Assembly (NCBI GenBank): GCA_032595685.2
Contig: CP159373.1
Coordinates: 2,822,193-2,886,192 of the forward strand
Direction: 5' to 3'
From: Candidatus Electrothrix aestuarii
GTDB taxonomy: Bacteria; Desulfobacterota; Desulfobulbia; Desulfobulbales; Desulfobulbaceae
DNA length: 64,000 bases
The translations under genes were made by a program, and so were the position numbers. Positions 8,789 through 16,962 of this stretch are shown here, piece by piece. Under the pieces are notes generated by a model that searched no databases, was not told the DNA's origin, and saw nothing but the letters and a program-made list of their open reading frames with translations. Each line of letters begins with the position of its first letter. The stretch's first letter is position 1.

Positions 8789-10138
8789 ATGGCGTTAACC
8801 GGTATACAGATACTCAAAATGCTGCCCAAGAAGAATTGCGGCGAGTGTGACATACCTACCTGTCTCGCCTTTGCCATGAAAGTGGCTGCCGGGCAGGCTG
8901 AAATCGAAACATGTCCTTATGTCAGTGATGAGGCAAAGGCCACCATTGGTGAGGCTTCAGCACCGCCGATTCGTACCGTCAAGATCGGTGCCGGTGATGC
9001 CCAGTTCACCGCAGGCGGTGAAACCTGTCAATTCCGGCATGAGAAGCGCTTCGAGAACCAAACCGGTCTGGCTGTGCTGATTACAACGGATGAGGATGCT
9101 GCCTCTGTTGACGGCAAAATCAAACGGGCCAATGACTTCGAGTACGAGCGTGTCGGCGTGATGATGCGCAATAACCTGATCGCTATTAAGGATAATGGTG
9201 GTGTTTCGTTGGCAGATATGGCCAAAAAGGTCATGGAAGGTGCTCCGAAGCAGGCCATCATTTTAATGAGTGATAACGTGGACAGCCTTAAGGGTGGTGC
9301 TGCGGCTTGTGGTGATAATAAACCCTTGCTTTATGGTGCCACCAACGAGAATGTCGATGCCTTTGCTGCACTTGCCCAGGAGACCGGTTGTGTTATCGGT
9401 GTGAAGGGCAAGAATATTGATGATCTGGTAGAAACAGCAGATAAGCTCCTCGCTGCTGGCGTCAAGGATATGGTCATTGATACCGGTGCCCGGACCATGC
9501 GCGGCGCCTTTGAGGATAATGTTGTGGCTCGTCGCTCTGCGGTGAAGGAGAAATTCAAACCGCTTGGCTTTCCGACCATCACCTTTCCCTGCGAGATGTG
9601 TGATGACCTGATGATGGAGGCCATGATCGGCTCTGTTCTGATGGCCAAGTACACCGGGATTACGGTCTTCTCTGACATCCAGGGCGATATCCTGTTCCCG
9701 CTCCTGCTGGAGCAGCTGAACATCTTCACTGACCCGCAGCGTCCGATGGTTGTTGCTGAGGATATTTATCCGATCACCGGTCCGGATGAGAATTCACCGG
9801 TCCTGATCACCTGTAACTTCTCGCTCACCTACTTCATTGTTTCCGGTGAGATTGAAGGCTCCAAGGTGCCCAGTTGGCTGCTGATCAAGGATACCGAAGG
9901 TCTGTCCGTGCTCACTGCCTGGGCTGCGGGTAAATTCGGTGCCGATCTGATCGCCATGTTTGTCAATAAATCTGGTATTTTGGATAAGGTCAAGCATCGG
10001 GAACTGATCATTCCGGGCTATCTGGCCACCATCAAGGGTGAACTGGAAGAGGAGCTACCTGACTGGACCATCACCATCGGGCCTCGCGAGGCCGGGCATC
10101 TGCCTGCATTCCTCAAGGAGTGGAAACCGGCAGCGTAG
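8789..10138 (+). CDS. acsC: Corrinoid iron-sulfur protein large subunit
   Basis: The 449-residue AcsC/CdhE subunit pairs with AcsD (here fused to MetF) and carries the cobamide that shuttles the methyl group to AcsB. The N-terminal 4Fe-4S motif is visible at residues about 14-40 (NCGECDIPTC then TCPY). The middle and C-terminal parts are the TIM-barrel and cobamide-binding regions (GVKDMVIDTGAR; DIYPITGPDENSPVLITCNF). The start ATG follows GGGAGG with good spacing. It is the last gene of the CODH/ACS run and is followed by a strong hairpin at 10173. Confidence 0.96.
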   Translation: MALTGIQILKMLPKKNCGECDIPTCLAFAMKVAAGQAEIETCPYVSDEAKATIGEASAPPIRTVKIGAGDAQFTAGGETCQFRHEKRFENQTGLAVLITTDEDAASVDGKIKRANDFEYERVGVMMRNNLIAIKDNGGVSLADMAKKVMEGAPKQAIILMSDNVDSLKGGAAACGDNKPLLYGATNENVDAFAALAQETGCVIGVKGKNIDDLVETADKLLAAGVKDMVIDTGARTMRGAFEDNVVARRSAVKEKFKPLGFPTITFPCEMCDDLMMEAMIGSVLMAKYTGITVFSDIQGDILFPLLLEQLNIFTDPQRPMVVAEDIYPITGPDENSPVLITCNFSLTYFIVSGEIEGSKVPSWLLIKDTEGLSVLTAWAAGKFGADLIAMFVNKSGILDKVKHRELIIPGYLATIKGELEEELPDWTITIGPREAGHLPAFLKEWKPAA

Positions 10139-10172
10139 GTTGGGCTGACGGTGCAGTTTTGCTTTGTACAAT

Positions 10173-10210
10173 ACAGCCCTGTCGTCCATCGGATGATGGG
10201 GCTGTTTGGT
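10173..10210 (+). terminator. Hairpin terminator after acsC
   Basis: A two-tier stem pairs ACAGCCC (10173-10179) with GGGCTGT (10199-10205). Inside it CCATC and GATGG pair around GGAT. Only a short T-rich stretch follows, so it is a good hairpin with a weak tail. Confidence 0.6.
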
Positions 10211-10294
10211 CTGGAAAGGCAACAGTCGAGTAGGATGGGTTTACGTACCATTAATGAGCCTGTGAAACGTTAGCCTCAGAAGGAGAATGAAGAT

Positions 10295-10378
10295 ATGGCC
10301 CCGGAAGCTGCCATTACAATTTCAAAGATGCTTGAGACATTGCCGGAACGGTTCAAAGCATTAAGGAAGCTGGCATGA
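10295..10378 (+). pseudogene. Truncated antitoxin start upstream of PIN toxin
   Basis: A good AGGAGAAT site precedes ATG 10295, which encodes MAPEAAITISKMLETLPERF and stops at codon 28. The opening resembles antitoxins that often precede PIN-domain toxins, but the rest is missing. About 80 bases of unrecognised sequence separate it from the PIN gene. It is most likely a decayed antitoxin. Confidence 0.5.
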
Positions 10379-10457
10379 GCCTAAGCGCAATAGTGTTATA
10401 TTGGACAAACTGGTCTGGTAATGTATACCGATGAGTTGCAACAATAGTTGAGTTGAT

Positions 10458-10940
10458 ATGGGCAAAGTCTACATTGAAACTTCAATAGTCTCTTATCTGA
10501 CAGCACGACCATCCAGTAATCTCATTGCCGCTGCATGGCAAAAAGAAACTATTGATTGGTGGGAATCCGAAAAACAGCGATTTAAGCTATATATTTCAGA
10601 GGTTGTGATTGAAGAAGCAGGCAGAGGAAACGCTGATGCTGCATCAAGAAGGCTCTCTGCACTTGATGGCCTTGAGATCTTTAAAATAAATAAAGAAATA
10701 GTCGCGTTATCCAAGATTCTGATTCAGGATGGCGGAATCCCGAAAAAGGCGCTGGATGACGCATTACATGTTGCGATAGCTTCCGTTCATGCAGTTGAAT
10801 TTTTACTCACATGGAATTGTAGACACACAAACAACGCGGAAATGAAGCCGAAAATAAGAAAAATTATAGAAGCGCATGGATTTCAGAGTCCTGAAATTGC
10901 TACTCCAATCGAATTGATGGGGAGGAGAGATGATGATTGA
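10458..10940 (+). CDS. PIN-domain protein, probable toxin RNase (VapC-like)
   Basis: The 160-residue protein opens with VYIETSIVSYLTARPS, which holds the first acidic residue of the PIN fold. It continues with EAGRGNADAASRR and DDALHVAIA, and ends with LLTWNCRHTNNA, typical of this PIN subfamily. PIN proteins cut RNA using a cluster of acidic residues and Mg2+. The start follows a weak TTGAG-type site. The usual antitoxin gene upstream is truncated, while a small partner gene overlaps its 3' end. A paralogue with the same arrangement is at 46858-47352. The region is more A/T-rich than the acs genes, which suggests acquisition. Confidence 0.85.
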   Translation: MGKVYIETSIVSYLTARPSSNLIAAAWQKETIDWWESEKQRFKLYISEVVIEEAGRGNADAASRRLSALDGLEIFKINKEIVALSKILIQDGGIPKKALDDALHVAIASVHAVEFLLTWNCRHTNNAEMKPKIRKIIEAHGFQSPEIATPIELMGRRDDD

Positions 10941-11109
10941 CGAAATACTTCAAGAATTAAGGGCTGTAAAAGATAAAATTGCTAAAGAGTATAGCTATAG
11001 TCTTGATGATTTAGCTGAATATTATTCGCAAAAACAAATGAATAATCCTGAAAAATTCTATCAGGGGAAGAAAAATATAAAAACCGAGCAGGTTGTTCGA
11101 TCTGAATAA
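10930..11109 (+). CDS. Small partner of the PIN gene (putative antitoxin-like)
   Basis: This 59-residue ORF begins MMIDEILQELRAVKDKIAKE, which looks helical and charged, and overlaps the last 11 bases of the PIN gene. GGAGGAGAG precedes its start. Small proteins with this opening commonly follow PIN genes of this kind. With the upstream antitoxin truncated, it is the best remaining candidate for neutralising the toxin; this is inference. Confidence 0.65.
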   Translation: MMIDEILQELRAVKDKIAKEYSYSLDDLAEYYSQKQMNNPEKFYQGKKNIKTEQVVRSE

Positions 11110-11156
11110 ACATGGGTTGAAGATTGTTGTCTATAACTATCCAAGATGATATTTAA

Positions 11157-11318
11157 TTCAACTTACTTGAGTTTGTAGCGTCAGCCCGTCAAACACCTGA
11201 AAAATTCGTGATTGAACTTATTCGTGAGCACTTTGATTATTATGACAGTCTTGACAGCGAGGCACCTGATTTTACCGCATTAGAGACTGACAGAAAATAT
11301 ACTTTAACCAATCAATAA
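11157..11318 (+). pseudogene. Start-less fragment of a small helical protein
   Basis: An open stretch immediately after a stop codon encodes about 53 residues (including ASARQTPEKFVIELIREHFD) and ends 15 bases before hdrA. No start codon with a ribosome site is seen. It looks like the C-terminal remnant of a small accessory protein. Family unknown. Confidence 0.3.
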
Positions 11319-11333
11319 ACACTGGAGATTGCA

Positions 11334-14300
11334 ATGGGAAAAGGAATGGAACACAGGGCCGGATCAGTAATGGTCGTGGGCGGAGGTATCGCCGGGATAC
11401 AGACCGCCCTTGACCTGACTGAACTTGGTTATTACGTCTACCTGCTGGAAAAAGCGCCGGTTGTGGGCGGGGTTATGGCCCAGCTCGATAAGACTTTTCC
11501 GACCAATGACTGCTCTCTCTGAATACTCGCGCCTAAGCTGGTAGAGGCCGGTCGGTCTCCAAACATAGAGATGATCACCAATGCAGATCTTCTGGCATTG
11601 GACGGAAAACCGGGTGATTTTACTGTCAAGGTACGTAAACGCCCACGTTATATTGATGCGGACAAGTGTACTGCCTGCGGGTTGTGTACCCAATATTGTC
11701 CCAAGCACCTTTCTGATGCATATAATGAAGGACTGTCGCTGACTCGTCCTATTCATATTGATTATGCCCAGGCTGTGCCTGCGACATATTATATTGATCC
11801 GTCAGCCTGTATGTCTGTGCAACACGATACCTGCCAGATCTGCGTGCCGGTCTGCCAGAGTCATGCCATTGACTTTAGTCAGCAGCCGGAAGAAGTTGAT
11901 ATCAAGGTTGGGGCAATGGTGCTGTCGCCAGGCTTTGGCCGGATTGATGATGCCACCTTGGAAAAATATTCCTACGGTCAACATCCTGATGTGCTTACAG
12001 CGGTAGAATTTGAGCGCATGACCAATGCTTCTGGTCCCTTCCTCGGTGAGGTGAAATGCTTCTCTGATGGGCGCCATCCCAAGTCATTGGCTTTTATTCA
12101 GTGTGTGGGTTCCAGGGATCTGGGGTGTGATAATGGCTATTGCTCTTCAGTTTGCTGTATGTATGCCATCAAGGAAGCAATGGTGGCCAAGGAGCATGAC
12201 CCGGAAGTGGATATCACCGTCTATTATATGGATATCCGCACCCAGGGCAAGGATTTTGATAAGGCCAGGGAACGGGCCGAGGCTATGGGCGTGAAGTTTG
12301 TCCGGGCCAAGGTTGCCGGAGTGACTCCTTGGGAGAATAGCCTACGTTTGACCTATTCCACTTTGGACGGCAAGCATGAGTTTAAGCCTCATGATATGGT
12401 GGTGCTTTCTGTTGGTCTGGAAGCTCCCAAGGATGCTCAGGGTATTGCCGACATGACGGGCATTGAGCTGAATCAGTATGATTTTGCCAAAACAGATACC
12501 TTCAGCCCCCTGAATACCAGCGTGGAAGGCGTGGTTGTTGCTGGTGCCTTCCAGGGCCCCAAGGATATCCCAGAGTCTGTTACGCAGGCCTCGGCAACAG
12601 CTGGTATCGTGTCTGGGATGTTGGAAAAACAGCGCGGGCTCGGCATTGTCCATAAGTCCTACCCGGACGAGAAAGCGATGGATGAGGAAGTCCGCATCGG
12701 GGTTTTTGTTTGCCATTGCGGTATCAATATCGCCTCGGTAGTGGATGTCCATAAGGTGGAAGATTCTGTTGAGGGCATGGAAGGGGTTGTCTACCATACA
12801 GATTCCCTCTACTCCTGTTCTGCTGATGCGGTGCAGACCCTCAAGGACAGGATTATTGAGCATAATCTGAATCGGGTGGTTATTGCGGCCTGTTCTCCGC
12901 GAACCCATGAGCCGCTTTTTCAGGAAACCCTGCGGGATGCAGGCCTGAATCGTTGCCTGATTGAGATGGTCAATATCCGTGACCAATGTTCCTGGGTCCA
13001 TGCTGGCGAGCCGGAAGCAGCTACTGATAAGTCGCAGGATCTGTTGCGCATGGCAGTTGCTAAGGCCAGAGGTATGAAACCTCTGCCGGAACAGACTGTG
13101 CCGGTTACCCCCAAGGCCTTGATCATCGGCGCGGGTATTGCCGGTATGACCGTGGCCTTGAGTCTGGCAGAGCAGGGCTTTGACTCTGTGCTGGTGGAGA
13201 AAGGAGAACGGCTGGGAGGCAGCCTGGGACTGTTGAACCATACTCTGGATGCCCACGAGACCGCCTCGCACCTGCAAAAACTGGTTGCTGAGGTCGAGGC
13301 CAACGAGCATATTGACGTGCTGACCAAGGCCGAGCTCAAGGATTTCTCCGGCTTTGTCGGCAACTTCTCCTCTGTGGTAGCTGAGGAGGGTGGTGCTGAG
13401 CACACGGTGGATCACGGGGTTGTGGTCCTGGCAACCGGTGGGCACGAGCATCGTCCCGAGGGCTATCTGCTGGAGGAGAACGATAAGGTGGTCACCCAGA
13501 CCGAGCTGGAGCAGCAATTGGCTGCGGACGGTAAGGCACCGGAATCTATTATTATGGTCCAGTGTGCTGGTTCACGCGGTGATGATCTCAAGTATTGCTC
13601 CAAGGTCTGCTGTAATCATGCGGTTAAGAATGCGCTCAAGATCAAGGAACTGAATCCTGCCAGTCAGGTGATCGTCCTGTATCGGGATATGCGGACCTAT
13701 GGTTATGCCGAGGATGCCTATCGTGAGGCGCGACTTAAAGGCGTGATCTTCATTCCTTATGAGTTGGCTCAGAAACCGAAGATTTCTGTTAAAGGCAAAG
13801 GCAAGAAGCTCACAGTGAGCTTCTTTGATGCCCTGTTGCAGGAAGATGTGGAGATGAACCCGGATATGGTGGCCCTGTCCGTGGGTATTGCCCCGGATGG
13901 TACCGAAGATCTGAGCAAGCTGCTCAAGGCACCACTCACCGATGATCGCTTCTTCCTGGAGGCCCATGTGAAGTTGCGGCCAGTGGAACTGCCGGTCTCC
14001 GGGGTCTATGTCTGTGGCCTGGCCCACGCACCGAAACCTGTGGATGAGACCATTGCCCAGGCCCAGGCAGCTGCGGCCAAGGCGGCTATTCCCCTGGTGA
14101 AAGGCAAGGTCAGCATTGATCCTATTGTCTCGGTAGTTGAGCAGGAAAAATGTATTGGTTGCGGTATCTGCGCCAGCCTTTGTCCCTTTGGCGCTATTGA
14201 GATGATCAAGGTAGATAAGAAGCGCAAGGCCCAGACCATTGCCGCCTCCTGTAAGGCCTGTGGTATTTGTTCCAGCCATTGTCCGACCTTTGCCATCTCT

Positions 14301-14384
14301 ATGGGCGGGTTCACCAATGAGCAGATCATGGATCAGATTGCCGCCTTTGGTAATATACAGGCGGACGAACCGGTTGAGGCGTGA
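11334..14384 (+). CDS. hdrA: Selenocysteine-containing HdrA-like tandem flavoprotein
   Basis: Read through the TGA at 11520, the gene encodes 1016 residues with selenocysteine at 63. HdrA is the FAD subunit that splits or merges electron pairs in heterodisulfide-reductase-type complexes. The N-terminal FAD motif is [15 protein letters not shown]. The Sec lies in the motif [15 protein letters not shown], where other HdrA proteins have Cys. 4Fe-4S motifs follow ([14 protein letters not shown] near 111; CQICVPVCQ near 165; [11 protein letters not shown] near 270). A second HdrA-like half begins near 599 ([15 protein letters not shown], later [10 protein letters not shown]), and two ferredoxin clusters close the protein ([26 protein letters not shown]). 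The start follows TGGAG. mvhD follows. HdrB and HdrC are not in the window. Confidence 0.93.
11520..11559 (+). promoter_or_regulatory. Selenocysteine TGA codon and SECIS-like hairpin of hdrA
   Basis: TGA at 11520-11522 interrupts an otherwise continuous HdrA frame. A 6-bp stem, GAGGCC (11544-11549) with GGTCTC (11554-11559, one G-U pair), closes a GGTC loop. The loop starts 27 bases after the TGA and has G in its first two positions, as expected of bacterial SECIS elements. Confidence 0.85.
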
Positions 14385-14406
14385 TTCCTGTAACCTGAAA
14401 CACACT

Positions 14407-14468
14407 GTAGGGGCAGACCCCTGTGTCTGCCCTGATTGGATTGGGCGAACACGGGGATTCGCCCCTAC
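14407..14468. repeat. GTAGGGGC palindromic repeat, copy 3
   Basis: A 62-base, nearly perfect inverted repeat runs from GTAGGGGCAGACCCCTGTG to ACGGGGATTCGCCCCTAC. It lies between hdrA and mvhD, two genes expected to be co-transcribed, so it probably does not stop transcription completely. Confidence 0.85.
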
Positions 14469-14507
14469 AGCCTGATATGCAATAAACATCAATTATGAGG
14501 TGTTTTG

Positions 14508-15107
14508 ATGAGCAATGAGTTCAGTCCCAAGATTTTGGGTTTTTTATGTAACTGGTGCTGCTACGCAGCAGCGGACGCAGCCGGGGTTTCCCGGTTTCAG
14601 TACCCACCTAACCTGCGGACCATCCGGGTGATGTGTACCGGTCGGGTTGATCCGTCCTTTATCCTGCGCGGTTTTATCGAGGGCGCAGACGGTATCTTCA
14701 CCGGTGGCTGACAGCATGGCGAATGTCATTACCAGGTAGGTAATTACGATGCAATGGGTGTGGATGCGCTGGTCAGAAAGGTACTGGAAGACGTGGGTAT
14801 CCGCAAAGAACGATATGATCTGCAATGGGCTTCAGCTGCTGAGGCTCCGCGCTTTGTGAAGTTGATCACTGATTTCACCGAACAGATGCGTGAACTCGGT
14901 CCGCTGGGCGAGGCTGAGGGAATGTCCAAAGAAGAGATCAAGGATCGCTTGCAGAAAGCTCTGGATGTGGTCTCTGACCAGAAGGTCCGGGTCAGCTTTG
15001 GTAATGCTGCTAAGGCGGTGCGCAAGGACGCGATCTGGACGCCGGAGCATATTGACGGGGTGGTCACCACCAAGATGGCGAAGACTTTGGAGAAGGCAAT
15101 GGCCTAA
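14508..15107 (+). CDS. mvhD: Selenocysteine-containing MvhD/VhuD-type electron-transfer subunit
   Basis: Read through the TGA at 14709, this is a 199-residue protein with selenocysteine at 68. MvhD is the small [2Fe-2S] subunit that passes electrons between a hydrogenase or other donor and HdrA. The N-terminus has the cysteine group FLCNWCCYAAAD, then VMCTGRVDP, then the motif FTGG-Sec-QHGECHYQVGNY, where homologues have Cys or, in selenium-using methanogens, Sec. The C-terminal half is helical and fits the family. ATG 14508 follows TGAGG. No hydrogenase gene is adjacent, so the donor may be MetF or another enzyme. In the acetogen Moorella, MetF, HdrABC and MvhD are reported to form one complex. 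Confidence 0.92.
14709..14744 (+). promoter_or_regulatory. Selenocysteine TGA codon and SECIS-like hairpin of mvhD
   Basis: TGA at 14709-14711 is followed by a perfect 6-bp stem, ATTACC (14728-14733) with GGTAAT (14739-14744), closing an AGGTA loop. The loop begins 22 bases after the TGA and shares a GGT core with the hdrA element. Confidence 0.87.
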
Positions 15108-15125
15108 TAATTGCCTGATTGTTGT

Positions 15126-15210
15126 GCCTGCTCCTCTCTGTACAGCACAAAGCAGGCATTGACAAGAATATACAAACGGCACTGTCCCTTGGGATGGTGC
15201 CGTTTTTTTT
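15126..15210 (+). terminator. Tandem hairpins and T-run after mvhD
   Basis: A first stem pairs GCCTGC (15126) with GCAGGC (15152). The second, from 15176, pairs ACGGCAC with GTGCCGT and encloses TCCC/GGGA, followed by a run of eight T. It is a strong intrinsic terminator closing the hdrA-mvhD unit. The hairpin core recurs after the big surface gene (25873). Confidence 0.9.
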
Positions 15211-15281
15211 GACATCCGCCCTGAAAAGACCTATTATAAGTATTGTTAGAAGTGCTTTAAATCAATCATGGGGGAGTGGAT

Positions 15282-15530
15282 ATGGCGGAGCGTATTTTAG
15301 CTGGTAGAATAGCCAGTATTTCTGAACTGAAAAAAAATCCGATGGGGGTTCTTGCCCAGGGAGAAGGCGATCCTGTTGCAATCCTGAATAGGAATAAGCC
15401 GGCTTTTTACTGTGTTCCGGCGCAGGCATACGAAGAACTGCTTAACCGGCTGGAAGATATGGAACTGAATGCCATTGCAGATGCTCGTAAAGGTCAGAAG
15501 CGAATCAAGGTGAAACTGGATGAGCTATGA
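15282..15530 (+). CDS. Phd/YefM-type antitoxin
   Basis: The 82-residue protein (MAERILAGRIASISELKKNP) has the Phd/YefM layout: an N-terminal DNA-binding part with SISELKKNPMGVLAQGEGDPV and a C-terminal acidic-basic helix that wraps the toxin. GTG 15276 is also open, but ATG 15282 has better spacing from GGGGGAG. It overlaps the RelE-like gene by 11 bases. Such antitoxins usually repress their own operon. Confidence 0.87.
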   Translation: MAERILAGRIASISELKKNPMGVLAQGEGDPVAILNRNKPAFYCVPAQAYEELLNRLEDMELNAIADARKGQKRIKVKLDEL

Positions 15531-15807
15531 ACTGGAGTTTCTGTCTGAAGCCTTCAAGGAATGGAAGGCATTGGATGGTTCCGTAAAAAAGCAGTTCAAG
15601 AAAAAGCTGGCAGAACGTCTCCAGAATCCCTTTGTTCCGGTCTCCAAGCTCTCGGGCAGTGAAACTCGGTATAAAATCAAGTTGCGGTCTGTCGGTTACC
15701 GCTTGGTTTACGAAGTGATTGACTCTGAGTTGGTTGTTGTGGTTATTGCTGTGGGCAAACGGGAGAACAGTATGGTGTATAAAAAAGCTGCTGGTCGCCG
15801 GAGATAA
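15520..15807 (+). CDS. RelE/ParE-family toxin
   Basis: This 95-residue basic protein starts MSYELEFLSEAFKEWKALD and contains FKKKLAERLQNP, KIKLRSVGYRLVYEV and VVVIAVGKRENSMVY, the conserved RelE pattern. RelE toxins cut mRNA at the ribosome. It is translationally coupled to the upstream antitoxin. Its last 65 bases overlap the 3' end of the converging Uma2 gene. Confidence 0.9.
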   Translation: MSYELEFLSEAFKEWKALDGSVKKQFKKKLAERLQNPFVPVSKLSGSETRYKIKLRSVGYRLVYEVIDSELVVVVIAVGKRENSMVYKKAAGRRR

Positions 15808-16429
15808 GCAGATCAGTCGCTTTTTTTATGGAAAATAGAGTCTGGTCGTTGAGCGTAATGCTTCGGAACAGGAGGTCCAGATCAACCTCAAGTTCAGGGA
15901 GTATGGTCAACGCGAGCATGCCTTTGCCCGCATGAATATGTGGAGGAAGGAAGAAATGATCTTGGCCGAGAAGACGGACCGTGACCAGCCTGTCCAGCGG
16001 GTGGATAATCCAATATTCTCGAACTCCAAACTGTTCATAGAGGGCTGTTTTGGTGATATTATCATGGGCAGCTGTGGAGGGAGAGGTGATTTCAGCAATA
16101 AAGTCCGGGGCCCCGACACAGCCGTGTTGGTCCAGTTTTTTCGCGTCACAGATAATGGAGATATCTGGTTGCAACACAGTAGTGCTTGTGTCGGAAGATT
16201 CCTGGGCAGTCGGAAGGCGGACATCAAAGGGAGCAGGATAGACAGAACAGGAGTGATCAAGAAGATAGTTGCTGAGTTGCCGGGCAAGCTCCATGCTGAT
16301 TTCCTGATGAAAGCGTGATGGTGCCGGGCTCATGGCATAGAAGGTGCCGGATATCAGCTCGTAACGTTCATTGTCAGGCATTCTCCTGTAATCCTGCCAT
16401 GTGTAGCATTCCTGTTGTGCTAACTCCAC
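15743..16429 (-). CDS. Uma2-family (DUF820) putative restriction-like endonuclease
   Basis: The 228-residue product has the Uma2 core: YTWQDYRRMPDNERYELISG at the N-terminus, then LQPDISIICD (acidic) and PDFIAEITSPST (Asp and Glu of a PD-(D/E)XK-like site), then EYWIIHP. The frame extends further upstream, but GTG 16429 is chosen because GGAGG lies five bases before it. The last 18 residues lie in the overlap with relE and are not typical of the family, so the original stop may have been lost. The biological role of Uma2 proteins is poorly known. Confidence 0.8.
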   Translation of the reverse strand: MELAQQECYTWQDYRRMPDNERYELISGTFYAMSPAPSRFHQEISMELARQLSNYLLDHSCSVYPAPFDVRLPTAQESSDTSTTVLQPDISIICDAKKLDQHGCVGAPDFIAEITSPSTAAHDNITKTALYEQFGVREYWIIHPLDRLVTVRLLGQDHFFLPPHIHAGKGMLALTILPELEVDLDLLFRSITLNDQTLFSIKKATDLLISGDQQLFYTPYCSPVCPQQ

Positions 16430-16588
16430 GGTATCCTCCAGAGCAGTATGTTTGGGAAATTGGGAACAGATGTTACCTGTGACTATAAGGGTAAAGTGTT
16501 TTGTACGAAAAAACAAGAAGGAAAGGGAAAGAGCAAGGTCCCGCAAGACTATGCGCTGGTTATTCCGGCTGCGTAATCCGCCGCTGGA

Positions 16589-16884
16589 TCAAACTGTGGT
16601 CTGTCGGTTACCGCTCAACTCCTCCACTATTGAAGGCGCAAGTCCGGTAAATCTCACCACCCTTTCCACCGGCTCCCCTTCAGCCAGCATTTCTTTGGCG
16701 ATTTCTAAGGTGCGCTGCTCTCTCCCTTCTTCCCGGCCTTCTATCCGTCCCTCATCAAAGGCGGTATCAATGGAGTTCTTCAGATCCCGGTAATACTTCA
16801 GGTCCTTATTCGGCTGTTCTCCGAAGATCTTTTTTTGAAGCCGTAATCGGTGAACAGGTTGATGTAGCGTTCTTTGGTTGGCAT
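16589..16884 (-). pseudogene. Internally deleted Rpn-type nuclease gene
   Basis: The N-terminal codons (MPTKERYINLFTDYGF) and the C-terminal part (EGEPVERVVRFTGLAPSIVEEL) match the intact neighbour at 16963-17829. The roughly 190-codon middle with the nuclease site is gone, and extra T bases shift the frame near the start. The join lies where both flanks share CAGG. It is a degraded tandem duplicate. Confidence 0.85.
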
Positions 16885-16962
16885 AGTCTTTTTTTTAAGG
16901 AGAGGAAGGGGCTGCACTGCCCCGGCTCGAGCGTTGTTTCGGGTATGATTCTCTTCCTGTTG

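Noticed and set aside
11520..11522. Reading the hdrA TGA as a true stop or frameshift that makes a pseudogene.
   Set aside because: The frame continues in phase without a shift, the residue is the one known to be Sec in HdrA of some methanogens, a SECIS-like hairpin follows, and mvhD shows the same pattern.
12342..13517. A 391-codon open frame on the - strand opposite hdrA.
   Set aside because: No start signals and a composition that mirrors hdrA codons; treated as a shadow frame.
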